This document shows, one piece after another, positions 23,292-32,393 of a stretch of 64,000 bases of DNA. The notes beneath the pieces were generated by a model. It had not been told where the DNA came from and ran no database searches. It saw only the letters and a program-made list of their open reading frames with translations. The DNA is taken from positions 1 through 64,000 of the forward strand of contig CAZGYQ010000002.1 in NCBI GenBank assembly GCA_964530695.1, in the 5' to 3' direction. The DNA is from VFBF01 sp964530695 (GTDB lineage: Bacteria > Pseudomonadota > Alphaproteobacteria > Caulobacterales > Aquidulcibacteraceae). How positions within the stretch are numbered: position 1 is the first letter of the stretch; each line of letters opens with the position of its first letter. Made by a program: the position numbers and the translations under genes.

Positions 23292-24295
23292 CAGTTGCTC
23301 TAGCAGGCAATCCTGCGCCGGTGGCGACGGACGCTCAAGGATTGCGCTCTGAGCGCAGGCTCGAGGTTTTCGTGCATTCGATTGCCTACCTTGCGCGCAA
23401 CACAATCCAAATTGCGCTGCGTGGCTCCAACCAGACGCCGCTGCCGGAAGCCGAGCCCGGGGCGCATATCGATCTGCACATTCCCAATGGATTGGTTCGC
23501 CAATATTCGCTGATGAAGCCGGCGGCGGCGCCGCTTGAATATCTCATTGGCGTGAAACGCGATGAGGCCAGCCGTGGCGGGTCAGTCTGGCTGCACGAGA
23601 ACCTGCGTGTTGGGCAGGTGCTGCATATCTCTGCGCCGCGCAATCATTTTCCTTTGGTCGCTTGCGCCCGCCACACCGTACTGTTCGCTGGCGGCATTGG
23701 GATTACCCCGATCTGGGCGATGGCGCAGCGGCTCGCCGATCGGGGCGCGTCTTGGGAATTGCATTATGCGGTGCACGCGCGCGCCGAGGCGGCGCTGGTT
23801 GATGAACTGGCGGGCCTTGGCGATGGCGTGCAGATTCATTGTGACGAGGAAGAGGGCGGGCGCCTGCTCAACGTCGCCGCGATCGTGGCGCGTCAGCAGC
23901 CAGGCGCGCACCTTTATTGTTGCGGCCCTGCGCCGATGATCGTCGCCTTTGAACGCGCCACCGCTCACCTCGACCCAGATTTGGTCCATGTTGAACATTT
24001 TGTGCAACAGACCGAGGCCTCACGCGCAGGCGGATTTGTCATTGAGTTGGCGCGCTCTGGGCGTACGCTTGAGGTGGCGCCCGGCGCCAGCATCTTGCAA
24101 ACCTTGCTGGCGGCCGGCGTCGAGGTTCCGCACTCGTGCGAGCAGGGCGTATGCGGCGCCTGCGAGACACGTGTCCTCGCAGGCGAGCCCGATCATCGCG
24201 ACAGTATCCTCACGGAAGGCGAGCGGCGGGCCAACAAGACCATGATGATCTGTTGCTCCGGCAGCAGTGGCGGGCGGCTGATCCTCGATCTCTAG
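23288..24295 (+). CDS. Phthalate-dioxygenase-reductase-type FMN/[2Fe-2S] reductase
   Basis: 335 residues, GTG start overlapping the previous stop. Domains in order: flavin-binding barrel (RQYSLMKP near 78), NAD-binding (FAGGIGITPIWAMAQRL near 138 and YCCGPAPM near 220), and a C-terminal plant-type ferredoxin with ligands in SCEQGVCGACETRV and the last Cys in MICCSGS. This order is that of PDR/VanB reductases serving class IA oxygenases. It is the only reductase in the cargo and so probably serves all four oxygenases. Confidence 0.92.
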   Translation: MTVALAGNPAPVATDAQGLRSERRLEVFVHSIAYLARNTIQIALRGSNQTPLPEAEPGAHIDLHIPNGLVRQYSLMKPAAAPLEYLIGVKRDEASRGGSVWLHENLRVGQVLHISAPRNHFPLVACARHTVLFAGGIGITPIWAMAQRLADRGASWELHYAVHARAEAALVDELAGLGDGVQIHCDEEEGGRLLNVAAIVARQQPGAHLYCCGPAPMIVAFERATAHLDPDLVHVEHFVQQTEASRAGGFVIELARSGRTLEVAPGASILQTLLAAGVEVPHSCEQGVCGACETRVLAGEPDHRDSILTEGERRANKTMMICCSGSSGGRLILDL

Positions 24296-24337
24296 CCAGA
24301 ACGATAGCGTGCCGCCGCGCAGCGTCCGGCCGCGTTA

Positions 24338-24446
24338 GTGACGCCTGCGTCACGCTCAATATCGACCGCGCGCGGTGCGACGGGTGTAGCGGCCTCGTCA
24401 CAAGCGACAGCAAATGAGCAGACATCTGATCAACAGACATCTGATC
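24338..24446. promoter_or_regulatory. Dyad and tandem direct repeat upstream of the TonB receptor
   Basis: The 316-bp gap before the receptor has no gene. It holds GTGACGC-CT-GCGTCAC (24338-24353), a perfect 7-bp dyad, and CAGACATCTGATC twice (24419-24431 and 24434-24446), each overlapping TGATC/GATCA half-palindromes. These look like binding sites of one or two regulators (MarR at 17931 and Lrp-like at 32394 are the local candidates). Confidence 0.5.
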
Positions 24447-24611
24447 GTTATTGCCAACAGGCCGCTGCTCGCATAGCCTCACGATCGCCAGTTTGCCTGC
24501 GCCTGACCTGGAGCGGTGAATTGAAGCTTTTTTGGCGCCCGTACCTGGTTCGGGCCCGGAGCAGGGAAAGAGAGCCGGCGCAAAGCCGGGCGGCCAGGGG
24601 GAGGAATGCAA

Positions 24612-26891
24612 ATGAAGAACCGGTTTGGAAAAGCTGATCCGACGCGTCGCCGGCAGTTGTTTGAGCGTGGCTTGATGGCGTCAGCCGTGGCGTTGGCCGC
24701 GGTGGCAGGCACGACATCCGCCCACGCGCAGGACGCGAGCGGGCAGGAGGCTAGTGCGTCAGAGGACGAGATTGTTGTCACGGCGCGCAAGCGTGAGGAA
24801 AGCCTGCAAGAGGTGCCGATCTCGATTGCCGTGCTGAACGCGGAGGCGCTTGCCGAACAGGGCGTCGAGAACGTCGGATCGCTCGACACCAGCTTACCCA
24901 ATGTGAGCATCGGCGGGTCGCTCGCGCGTGGCGGCAATGCGGGTGCCTACTCAATTCGCGGCATCGGCGAGGTCAGCCCCGACGCTAATCGCGACCCGAC
25001 AGTGGGGCTCTATGTCGATGACATCTACGAGGGTCGCGCGGACGGCGCGCTACTCGAATTGGTGGACATCGAGCGTGTCGAAGTGCTGCGAGGCCCGCAG
25101 GGAACGCTGTTCGGAAAGAATACGACTGGCGGGGCGATCCGGGTGGTGTCGCGGCGGCCCTCCTTCGATGAGATCGAGGGCGGCATCCAGGTGACCAGCG
25201 CTAGCCACGAAGAATACGGCATGCAATTGCGGGCCAACTTGCCGCTCGCTGATACATTGGCTGCGCGCATCAGTGTCGGTGCCCACTCCAATGAGGGATG
25301 GTTCCACAACACCTATCTGGACTATCTGTCGGGCGACGACAATTTCGTCGGCGGGCGCGTGCAGCTTCGTTGGCAACCCGCCAGCTGGGCCGACATCAAT
25401 TTTTCGTTTGATGCATCGGCCTCCGAAAACAATGGCGGCGCGGTCAAGCTTGTCGAGCAAGGCTCGGCGACGCGGGTGACGTCGCACGATACCGAAAGCA
25501 CCGAGCCCGACTATTTGACGACTGACTACACGCTGGACGACACGGACTCGACCGTGGGGCCGGAGCGGCGAATGGATTATTCGCGCGACTCGATTGGCTT
25601 CGGTGCCCAAGGCGATTTCGACATCGTCGAGGGCCTCAGTGCGCGCGCCATCTTCGGCTATCGACAATCAGATATCACCAACCATCACGACCGCGACGTC
25701 AGCCCGGCGCGCGTTTATGATTACGACCAGGTGCAGAGCCTCGAAAACTATTCGGCGGAGCTGCAATTGTTGGGCGAGGGCGAGCGCTTCAATTGGGTGC
25801 TTGGCCTCTACTATTTTGGCGAAACACCGCGCGACACGCGCCACATCCACGAATATTCGCCGTCGGTAAATACGCCGCCGGAGCCATCCGACACGGTGAA
25901 CGACTATTCGGTGGACGCGGATAGTTACGCGGCCTTCTTCCAGGGCGAGTACGCGATCACCGACCGGCTGACGGCCACGGCCGGCGTGCGCTACACCTAT
26001 GAGACCAAGGACCTCTTCACCATCCAGATCAACGCGCTTACGGATCCCGATACGGTGCTGAACCAGGCGACCGGATCAGGCGAGTGGGAAGACACCTCTC
26101 CCTACTTCGCGCTCCGTTACCAGTGGACGCCGAACTTCATGACCTATGCGTCGTGGTCGCGTGGTTTCCGCAGCGGGGGCATTAACAACCTCTTCCAAGC
26201 GACACTGCCTCAAAACGGCATCACGCCCTTCGGGCCTGAGACGTTGGAGAGCGTTGAAATCGGCGCCAGGACATCGTGGTTCAACGACCGCCTGATCGCC
26301 AATATCAGCTCGTTCTGGTCTGAGTACAGCGACATCCAAGCCACCTTTAACGTCACGGTTGGGGGCAGCGGCCGCTTCTTCACCAATGTCGGTGACGGCG
26401 AGATCGAAGGGGGCGAACTGGAACTTAGATTCATTCCCGTCGACGGCTTGTCGTTCAATGCGAATGTGGGCTGGATCGACGCGCACTATACAAGCCTCAA
26501 CGCGGTCGGCGGCTCGATCACCGGCATCTCTTTGACCCAGCCGTTTGCTCGCACTCCGGAGCTTTCCTATTCTCTAGGCGCGCGCTACGAGCACGATCTC
26601 GTCAGCGGTTCGTCGCTCGCCTATTCGATCAATTACGGTTGGAAGGACGATCAATTTTCGACCGCCCAATCGACCAATTCGCAACTCCTCCCCGCCTATG
26701 GCCTCTTGGCGTCTCGCCTGCAGTACAATTCGACGAACGACTGGCACGTTGCCTTGTTCTGTTCGAATTGCACCGATGAGCGCTATTTGGTCGGTGGCAT
26801 CAATTTCCTGGGGACCGCGGCGTTCGGCGCCAGGTTCCTGGAATATGGAGATCCAAGGCGTATCGGCGTGGAAGTAGGTTTCGACTTCTAG
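24612..26891 (+). CDS. TonB-dependent outer-membrane receptor
   Basis: 759 residues from MKNRFGKAD; the ATG 6 bp earlier is too close to the GGGGGAGGA site. Signal peptide to about residue 38 (GTTSAHA|QD). TonB box DEIVVTARKREES near 51. The plug domain runs to about 170 (SIRGIGEV, VGLYVDDIYEGR, IERVEVLRGPQGTLFGKNTTGG). A beta-barrel follows, with the terminal strand ending in Phe (GVEVGFDF). Sphingomonad/Caulobacterales receptors of this type often sit in aromatic or glycan catabolic clusters and import the substrate across the outer membrane. Followed by a hairpin and an MFS gene. Confidence 0.92.
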   Translation: MKNRFGKADPTRRRQLFERGLMASAVALAAVAGTTSAHAQDASGQEASASEDEIVVTARKREESLQEVPISIAVLNAEALAEQGVENVGSLDTSLPNVSIGGSLARGGNAGAYSIRGIGEVSPDANRDPTVGLYVDDIYEGRADGALLELVDIERVEVLRGPQGTLFGKNTTGGAIRVVSRRPSFDEIEGGIQVTSASHEEYGMQLRANLPLADTLAARISVGAHSNEGWFHNTYLDYLSGDDNFVGGRVQLRWQPASWADINFSFDASASENNGGAVKLVEQGSATRVTSHDTESTEPDYLTTDYTLDDTDSTVGPERRMDYSRDSIGFGAQGDFDIVEGLSARAIFGYRQSDITNHHDRDVSPARVYDYDQVQSLENYSAELQLLGEGERFNWVLGLYYFGETPRDTRHIHEYSPSVNTPPEPSDTVNDYSVDADSYAAFFQGEYAITDRLTATAGVRYTYETKDLFTIQINALTDPDTVLNQATGSGEWEDTSPYFALRYQWTPNFMTYASWSRGFRSGGINNLFQATLPQNGITPFGPETLESVEIGARTSWFNDRLIANISSFWSEYSDIQATFNVTVGGSGRFFTNVGDGEIEGGELELRFIPVDGLSFNANVGWIDAHYTSLNAVGGSITGISLTQPFARTPELSYSLGARYEHDLVSGSSLAYSINYGWKDDQFSTAQSTNSQLLPAYGLLASRLQYNSTNDWHVALFCSNCTDERYLVGGINFLGTAAFGARFLEYGDPRRIGVEVGFDF

Positions 26892-26900
26892 AAGACGGTA

Positions 26901-26936
26901 GTGCTGCGAAGGCGAACGAGGTCGCCGTCGCAGCAC
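26901..26936 (+). terminator. Hairpin after the TonB receptor
   Basis: GTGCTGCGA (26901-26909) pairs with TCGCAGCAC (26928-26936); inside, GGCGA (26911-26915) pairs with TCGCC (26922-26926). A strong two-part stem begins 10 bp after the stop. There is no T-tract, so it may only partly separate receptor and MFS expression. Confidence 0.5.
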
Positions 26937-27024
26937 GCCTCGCAAAGAGTGTCAGCCCAGGTGTCATTGCCGAGCGCGTCCCGCGCCGCGCGCAGCAGGC
27001 GACGTCTAAAGTTTTTGAGGAGCC

Positions 27025-28317
27025 ATGATGGCGTCGGCCAGCAATCACGAGTCGTCCTCACCGGGTGAGTTTGCAACGAAGTGGCCACTGCTGCTGTCGT
27101 GTTTCGTACTGCTATTCCTGGTCAACGGACTGCCCCTCTACGCATTGCCGTTCATCTATCGCGAAACAGCGGCGGACATGGGCTGGACGCGAGAGCAGGT
27201 TACATTGATCGCGTCGTTCAAGTTTGCGACAGGCGCTTCCGTCGCCATTTTGTTTGGCAGCCTGATAGATGTGATTGGCGACCGGCGCGGTATCTTGATC
27301 GCATCGGTGATTCATTGCTTGGCGGTGACGTGTTTCTTGCTCGTCGATAGCCTTTCCGCTTTCTATTTGGTCGGGGTCGGGATGGGCGTCTCCGGACCGG
27401 CGATCTTGACCGGCGTCAAGACGATTGTGTCTCGCCAATTCCACGCCAACCAAGGCAGCGCTTTTGGCATGGCGCTCGCGGGCACGAGTGTGGCAGGCGT
27501 TGTGGCGCCACCGCTTGTCGTGGGTCTGCTCGAACACTTTGATTGGCGCGTGACCATGGCGCTCCTGACCGTTGGCGGATGGTTGATTGCGTTGCCGCTC
27601 TTTCTACTCGTTGGGCGCAGGCAAAAATCGACGGAGAAGCTGGCGCGCAGCCCGGCGCCAGAGAGTGAGCGTCCAAACCGCTGGGCTTTGGCGTGGTCGA
27701 TGATGCAGGAGCCGCGTTTCTGGCTGATCGGCGTCTCTATCATGCTGGTCGGCGCCGTTGATCAGGGTATTGCGCAGCACCAAGTGCTTTATCTGCAGGA
27801 CGACAGAGGGCTTTCGGCCGGTCTCGTGGCGGCGGTCGCGAGTGGTTTCGCCATTGTTGGCGTCTTCTCGAAGGTGATGTTTGGCGCTGTCTATGATCGC
27901 TTCAGCATAGCCGGCATCGTCGCGGGATATCTCATCTTGTGTGTTGATCCGCTCTTGGCTCTTCTGGTGACGGGGCCAGTTACCGCGGCCATCTTCGTGC
28001 TCACGCGCGGCGTGGGGCACGGGGCGCTCATCGTCGATACGCCGGTATTGGCTAAGCACGTTTACGGCACGCAAAATCTTGGCTTGGTGATCGGCATCTT
28101 TTCCACCTTCTTGCAGACCGGGTTTGCGCTCGGACCTTGGCTGATGGGGCGCGTGCACCAGGTGTTTGGCGCATACGAGTACGGCTTCATGACCTTTTCG
28201 GGCATGGCGCTGGTGGCCGCGCTCATGCTCTCGCGCGTCCGTCCGGAGGCTTGGCTGGCGCAACGCAGAACCGCCGACGAGAAGTTGGCGCTGCCGGAAG
28301 CTGCCAAGAGCGTTTGA
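27025..28317 (+). CDS. MFS transporter, probable aromatic-acid uptake
   Basis: 430 residues, twelve hydrophobic segments in two halves separated by a charged loop (RRQKSTEKLARSPAPESERPN region, residues 195-220). The first half has the MFS loop GSLIDVIGDRRGILIA. It lies between the TonB receptor and Rieske oxygenase 4 in the same direction, so inner-membrane import of the ring compound is the likely role; efflux cannot be excluded. GAGGAG precedes two adjacent ATGs (27025, 27028). Confidence 0.83.
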   Translation: MMASASNHESSSPGEFATKWPLLLSCFVLLFLVNGLPLYALPFIYRETAADMGWTREQVTLIASFKFATGASVAILFGSLIDVIGDRRGILIASVIHCLAVTCFLLVDSLSAFYLVGVGMGVSGPAILTGVKTIVSRQFHANQGSAFGMALAGTSVAGVVAPPLVVGLLEHFDWRVTMALLTVGGWLIALPLFLLVGRRQKSTEKLARSPAPESERPNRWALAWSMMQEPRFWLIGVSIMLVGAVDQGIAQHQVLYLQDDRGLSAGLVAAVASGFAIVGVFSKVMFGAVYDRFSIAGIVAGYLILCVDPLLALLVTGPVTAAIFVLTRGVGHGALIVDTPVLAKHVYGTQNLGLVIGIFSTFLQTGFALGPWLMGRVHQVFGAYEYGFMTFSGMALVAALMLSRVRPEAWLAQRRTADEKLALPEAAKSV

Positions 28318-28372
28318 GTTCAAGTGAGGCGTCGTCTGCGCGGTGGCGAGGACATGATGGATGGAGGTACGC

Positions 28373-29719
28373 ATGGTGACGCCAGCAAGCGTTGATCGCT
28401 ATGCTTCTTTGACCGCAGTGGGGCCCGGGACGCCCATGGGGTCTCTTTTACGCGCCTATTGGCTGCCGGCCATGAAGGCCTCGGAATTGATCGCCGACGG
28501 ACCGCCGATCCGCTTGCGCTTGCTCGGTGAGAACTTGATCGCGTTTCGAACGGCAAGCGGACGCATCGGTGTGCTCGACCATCGTTGTCCCCATCGCGGC
28601 GCATCGCTTTTTTTGGGTCGCAACGAATGTGAGGGAATCCGCTGCGTCTACCATGGCTGGAAGTTCGATGCCGACGGCCAGTGCGTCGATATGCCAAACG
28701 TCTCAGCAGCGAAGAGCGTGTCCGATCGTGTGAGGGCGCTGGCCGCCTATCCCGCACATGAGCGCAATGGTCTCGTGTGGGTCTATATGGGCGCACAGAA
28801 CCCGGCGCCGGCCTTGCCAGCGTTTGCGGCGAACCTGCTGCCGGAGGCGGAAACCTCGATCCGGATGATTCACCGGTCCTGCAATTGGCTGCAAGCCCTT
28901 GAGGGCGATGTTGACACCAGCCATGTCGGGTTTCTGCACTTGGGCGCCGCGAAACTGGAAGACTTCGCGGCCGACGTTGAGACGCGCCGAAGTTTGCCGT
29001 TTCTCCAGAATCGCGCGCCTGAGTTCGACGTGGTGGAGACCGATTGGGGCGTGATGAGCGGCGCGCGCGCCGATGGAGAAGGTGTCGAAGAGGAGGTGAA
29101 TTGGCGGGTGTCGCAATTCGTCCTGCCATTTTGGACCATGACGCCAGGGGGTTCGCTGGATGATCACGTCCTGGCGCGCGCTTGGCTGCCGATTGACGAT
29201 CACAACACGATGTTTGTTTCGCTGAGTCAGCGCGGGGTGCAGCGGACATCGTTGCGCGGCGCGCGCAGTGGCAAGGCGATCGCCGGCGTCGCATCCACGG
29301 CGGCCGAATATGACGAGACCAATACAGGATGGCTCGGCCGTTGGCGGCTCAAGGACAATGAGAGAAATGATTGGGGACTCGACCGCGCCGTCCAGCGAGG
29401 GGAGAGCTATACCGGCATCGACACCGTACACCTTCAAGACCAAGCAGTCACCGAAAGCATGGGCCCTGTCATCGACCGTGCGCGCGAGCACCTGGTTGCA
29501 AGCGATCGCATGATCATCGCCGTCAGGCGTGCGCTGTTGCGTTCGCTTGAGGTGTTCGAAGGCGCAGGCGAACTCCCAAAGAACGCCAATGATCCAAGCC
29601 AAAATCTTCGAGCCCGTGGTGGAAAAATGTCGCTTGCGGCGGGTGTTGACTGGAAGTCCGCGTATTTCGAGCGCGCCAAGCTTTATGGCGAGCCGCGGCG
29701 AGCGGCTAGCGGAGGATGA
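28373..29719 (+). CDS. Rieske [2Fe-2S] aromatic oxygenase, alpha subunit, no. 4
   Basis: 448 residues; GGAGGT at 28363-28368 sets the ATG at 28373. Rieske ligands C72, H74, C91 and H94 are in HRCPHRGASLFLG and GIRCVYHGWKF; the iron site is GDVDTSHVGFLH (D181, H184, H189). It is longest of the four. It follows the MFS gene and is followed 7 bp later by an AhpD-like gene. Must borrow a reductase, presumably that at 23288. Confidence 0.91.
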   Translation: MVTPASVDRYASLTAVGPGTPMGSLLRAYWLPAMKASELIADGPPIRLRLLGENLIAFRTASGRIGVLDHRCPHRGASLFLGRNECEGIRCVYHGWKFDADGQCVDMPNVSAAKSVSDRVRALAAYPAHERNGLVWVYMGAQNPAPALPAFAANLLPEAETSIRMIHRSCNWLQALEGDVDTSHVGFLHLGAAKLEDFAADVETRRSLPFLQNRAPEFDVVETDWGVMSGARADGEGVEEEVNWRVSQFVLPFWTMTPGGSLDDHVLARAWLPIDDHNTMFVSLSQRGVQRTSLRGARSGKAIAGVASTAAEYDETNTGWLGRWRLKDNERNDWGLDRAVQRGESYTGIDTVHLQDQAVTESMGPVIDRAREHLVASDRMIIAVRRALLRSLEVFEGAGELPKNANDPSQNLRARGGKMSLAAGVDWKSAYFERAKLYGEPRRAASGG

Positions 29720-29726
29720 CGCAAAG

Positions 29727-30287
29727 ATGCCGTTTATGAAGTCGATGAGACCGGGCGCGGGCGTGCCTGACATCTACAAGCCCCACTCAAAGACATATCT
29801 TCATTGGATCCGCATGGGCGACGAGGTGATGTCGCGCGAAGGACCGATCAGTCTGGGCGATCGCGAACTCATTGCGACCTATGTGTCGTCGCTGAATGGT
29901 TGCGCGTATTGTAGAACCGCCCATCTACCGTCGATGAAACTGCATGGGATTGAGCGAGCTGTCGTGGACGCGTTGGTCGCCGACATCGAGACGGCGCCGA
30001 TCGAGCAGCGCTGGAAGCCGCTGTTCAAGTTTATCAAGAAACTCACCTTGTATCCCTCAGAGCTCAATCGAACGGATGCAGATGACGTGTTCGATGCTGG
30101 TTGGGACGAGGACGCTCTACACTTGGCGATCGGCGTCACCTGCCGGTTTAGCTTCATGAACCGCTTGGTGATGGGGTTTGGGCTTGAGCCGCCCGAGGCG
30201 CACGCGGCTCAGGAAACCGCGGCGAAGCGCCACCTATTGGGGTATGCGAGCCGCGAGGGCGAATTGGTCCGCGACCAATCGGACTAG
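29727..30287 (+). CDS. AhpD-like (carboxymuconolactone decarboxylase family) protein
   Basis: 186 residues from MPFMKSMRPG. The peroxidase-related core has LGDRELIATYVSSLNGCAYCRTAHLPSMKLHG (CxxC with following His). Family members reduce peroxides or act as gamma-carboxymuconolactone decarboxylases; the CxxC points to redox. Co-directional with Rieske oxygenase 4 and perhaps protecting against peroxide from uncoupled oxygenase turnover (inference). GGAGG at 29711-29715 is somewhat far (11 bp). Confidence 0.77.
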   Translation: MPFMKSMRPGAGVPDIYKPHSKTYLHWIRMGDEVMSREGPISLGDRELIATYVSSLNGCAYCRTAHLPSMKLHGIERAVVDALVADIETAPIEQRWKPLFKFIKKLTLYPSELNRTDADDVFDAGWDEDALHLAIGVTCRFSFMNRLVMGFGLEPPEAHAAQETAAKRHLLGYASREGELVRDQSD

Positions 30288-30335
30288 ATGGTTAGCCCCT
30301 GGTAACGGACGTGTTGTGCACCGGAGGTTGGTCAC

Positions 30336-31541
30336 TCATGCGCCGCCACTTGGGCGGATGAGCGCGATTGCGAAGAGAATGCACGCAGCGCCGGCGAAGG
30401 CCAGCATGTGCGATAGCCCAAAAGTGTCAGCGAGCAGGCCAAGCGCAAGCCCCGCCAAAGCCGGGCCGCCAAGGCTGATCGTCAGCCAGAGGCTCGTCAC
30501 ACGGCCGCGCAGGCCAGCGTCAACCGCTTGTTGCAGAACGGTTTGGGAGGCGACCGCCGAAAACGTGGTGGCGCCGCCAAGAAGGAATACAATGGCGAGG
30601 ACGACTAGCGGCTCGCCGGCAAATGCGAGCCAACACGTCGCAACGCCGATCGCAAAGGCGCACGCTAACGCCCAACGCGGCAGATACGAGGAGGGGACCG
30701 GCGCCACCGCAAACACGAGGCCCGCGGCCATCGCTCCAGCACCGATGGCGGCCGCGCACCACGCCAATCCGGTCGCTCCATTGGAGAACGTCCGCGCCGC
30801 CAACGCAGGCATCAGCTCCATCGGTCCGCGGCCTAGTATCGAGGTCAGCGCCGTGATCGCCAATTGTTGGCTGAGGCGGGGCGTCGATTGCAAGAAGCGC
30901 AAGGCTTCCACCAGGTCGCTCAGCAGTGACGCGTCCTCCGCGCGCGTGCGCGCGATGCGATCGGGGAATTTCAACGCGCTCACCACCACAAGGAGGGGCA
31001 GCGCCGATGCAGCGTTGACCGCGAATGCGAGCGAGACGCCGCCGTTGGCGATGCAAAGTCCAGACACCGCGGGGCCCAGCAGGCGGGAGAGATTGAAAGC
31101 CACGGAATTGAGCGCGATCGCGCTCGTCAATTGCGAGGCGGGCACGAGTTCGGCGACGACGGAGAGGCGGATGGGTTGATAGGCGGCGGCCGCGAGGCCT
31201 TGCGCGAGCGCGAGCAGCGCCAAAGCTGAAAAACTCAACCAACCCGCCATTTCAGTGACCGAAAACAGTCCGGCCATGAGGGCCAAAGCGGTGTTGGCGG
31301 CGACCGAGGCCGGCTTCAGAGCGACACGATCGGCCAAGATGCCGAAAAAGGCGCCCAACAAGAGCGTGGGCGTAAACAACAATAGCGAGATGAAGCCAAC
31401 CAAAGTCGCCGAGTGAGACAATTCCCAGCTCAACCAACCGATCGCGACGCGTTGGATCCAAGTGCCCATCTGCGAGACGAAATTGGCGAGCAGGTAAGCA
31501 ACAAAGCCTGGTGACTGGAATGCGGAGGATGCGGGCGGCAT
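30336..31541 (-). CDS. MFS transporter, EntS-like (MFS_3)
   Basis: About 401 residues from MPPASSAFQ (an in-frame TTG at 31574 is the alternative). Twelve hydrophobic segments; MGTWIQRVAIGWLSWELSHSATLVG and ILADRVALKP are typical of the MFS_3 efflux branch that includes EntS. It is the only minus-strand gene in this half of the cargo, convergent with the AhpD-like gene. Likely exports a metabolite or drug-like compound; the substrate is unknown. Confidence 0.8.
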   Translation of the reverse strand: MPPASSAFQSPGFVAYLLANFVSQMGTWIQRVAIGWLSWELSHSATLVGFISLLLFTPTLLLGAFFGILADRVALKPASVAANTALALMAGLFSVTEMAGWLSFSALALLALAQGLAAAAYQPIRLSVVAELVPASQLTSAIALNSVAFNLSRLLGPAVSGLCIANGGVSLAFAVNAASALPLLVVVSALKFPDRIARTRAEDASLLSDLVEALRFLQSTPRLSQQLAITALTSILGRGPMELMPALAARTFSNGATGLAWCAAAIGAGAMAAGLVFAVAPVPSSYLPRWALACAFAIGVATCWLAFAGEPLVVLAIVFLLGGATTFSAVASQTVLQQAVDAGLRGRVTSLWLTISLGGPALAGLALGLLADTFGLSHMLAFAGAACILFAIALIRPSGGA

Positions 31542-31625
31542 TGGATCTAGTGTGCTTAGTTCGAATCGGCGCAAATGCCCAGACGTCTTCGTATATGCAA
31601 TGGCGCGACCCGACGAGGAGGCAAA

Positions 31626-32285
31626 ATGTCAAAGCGGTTGGAACTCTACGGTTTCTTTCGAAGCGGGACATCGCATCGCGCGCGGATTGCGCTCAACCTG
31701 AAAGGACTGGCGTATGAGTATCGACCGGTGAACCTCCGATCTGGCGAACATGCTCAGGATGCGTATAGATCGGTGAACCCACAGGGCTTGGTTCCCACGC
31801 TTGTTGTGGGCGGACAAGTCTTGAGTCAGTCGCCGGCGATTATCGAGTGGTTGGAGGAAGAATTTCCCTCGCCGCCCTTGTTGCCAAGCGACTCGCACGC
31901 GCGCGCGGTTGTCAGGGCGATGGCGGCAATCATTGGGTGCGACACCCATCCACTCAACAATCTGCGCGTGCTGAATTATTTGAGACGCCAGTTCTCCCGC
32001 TCGGACGAAGAGGTTCGCAGGTGGTGCGAGGTCTGGGTGCTGGATGGACTGCGGGCGTTCGAAGCGATGGCGGTCCGCAATTCGAACGGTAGGTTTTCGT
32101 TCGGAGGCGCGCCAACGATCGCAGATGTCTATCTCGTTCCTCAATTGGTCGGCGCTCGTCGGTTCGGAGTCGATCTCTCCGGCCTTGGCAGATTGTTGGA
32201 CATTGAATCAGCCGCGATGGAGCTGAAACCGTTCAGGGACGCAGCGCCAGATTTGCAGCTCGACGCCGTCATTATTGCCGAGTAG
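31626..32285 (+). CDS. nagL: Maleylpyruvate isomerase (zeta-class GST, NagL type)
   Basis: 219 residues from MSKRLELYG, SD GAGGAGG. GST N-domain with zeta active-site motif YGFFRSGTSHRARIALNLKG, then NPQGLVPTLVVGGQVLSQSPAIIEWLEE, and C-domain IIGCDTHPLNNLRVLNYLRRQF. The pattern, including SGTSHR and the terminal RRFGVDLSGL region, is close to NagL of the Ralstonia gentisate pathway: glutathione-dependent isomerisation of maleylpyruvate to fumarylpyruvate. It completes the gtdA/FAH branch, but is encoded in a separate unit 15 kb downstream. Confidence 0.88.
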   Translation: MSKRLELYGFFRSGTSHRARIALNLKGLAYEYRPVNLRSGEHAQDAYRSVNPQGLVPTLVVGGQVLSQSPAIIEWLEEEFPSPPLLPSDSHARAVVRAMAAIIGCDTHPLNNLRVLNYLRRQFSRSDEEVRRWCEVWVLDGLRAFEAMAVRNSNGRFSFGGAPTIADVYLVPQLVGARRFGVDLSGLGRLLDIESAAMELKPFRDAAPDLQLDAVIIAE

Positions 32286-32393
32286 CGCACGTTCCGATCA
32301 ATGTGTGGGGGATCGCGGTCTATACATGAGGCGCGCTCGCTCTCGTGAACGATCCATCAGGTCAAGGCACGTCGATGGAGATTTCTAGGAATT

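Noticed and set aside
21828..23405. A 525-codon minus-strand open frame opposite Rieske oxygenase 3 and the LigB-like gene
   Set aside because: Its translation is Arg/His/Pro-rich low complexity without a domain. The plus strand carries intact metal-binding motifs, so this is an antisense shadow of GC-rich coding DNA.
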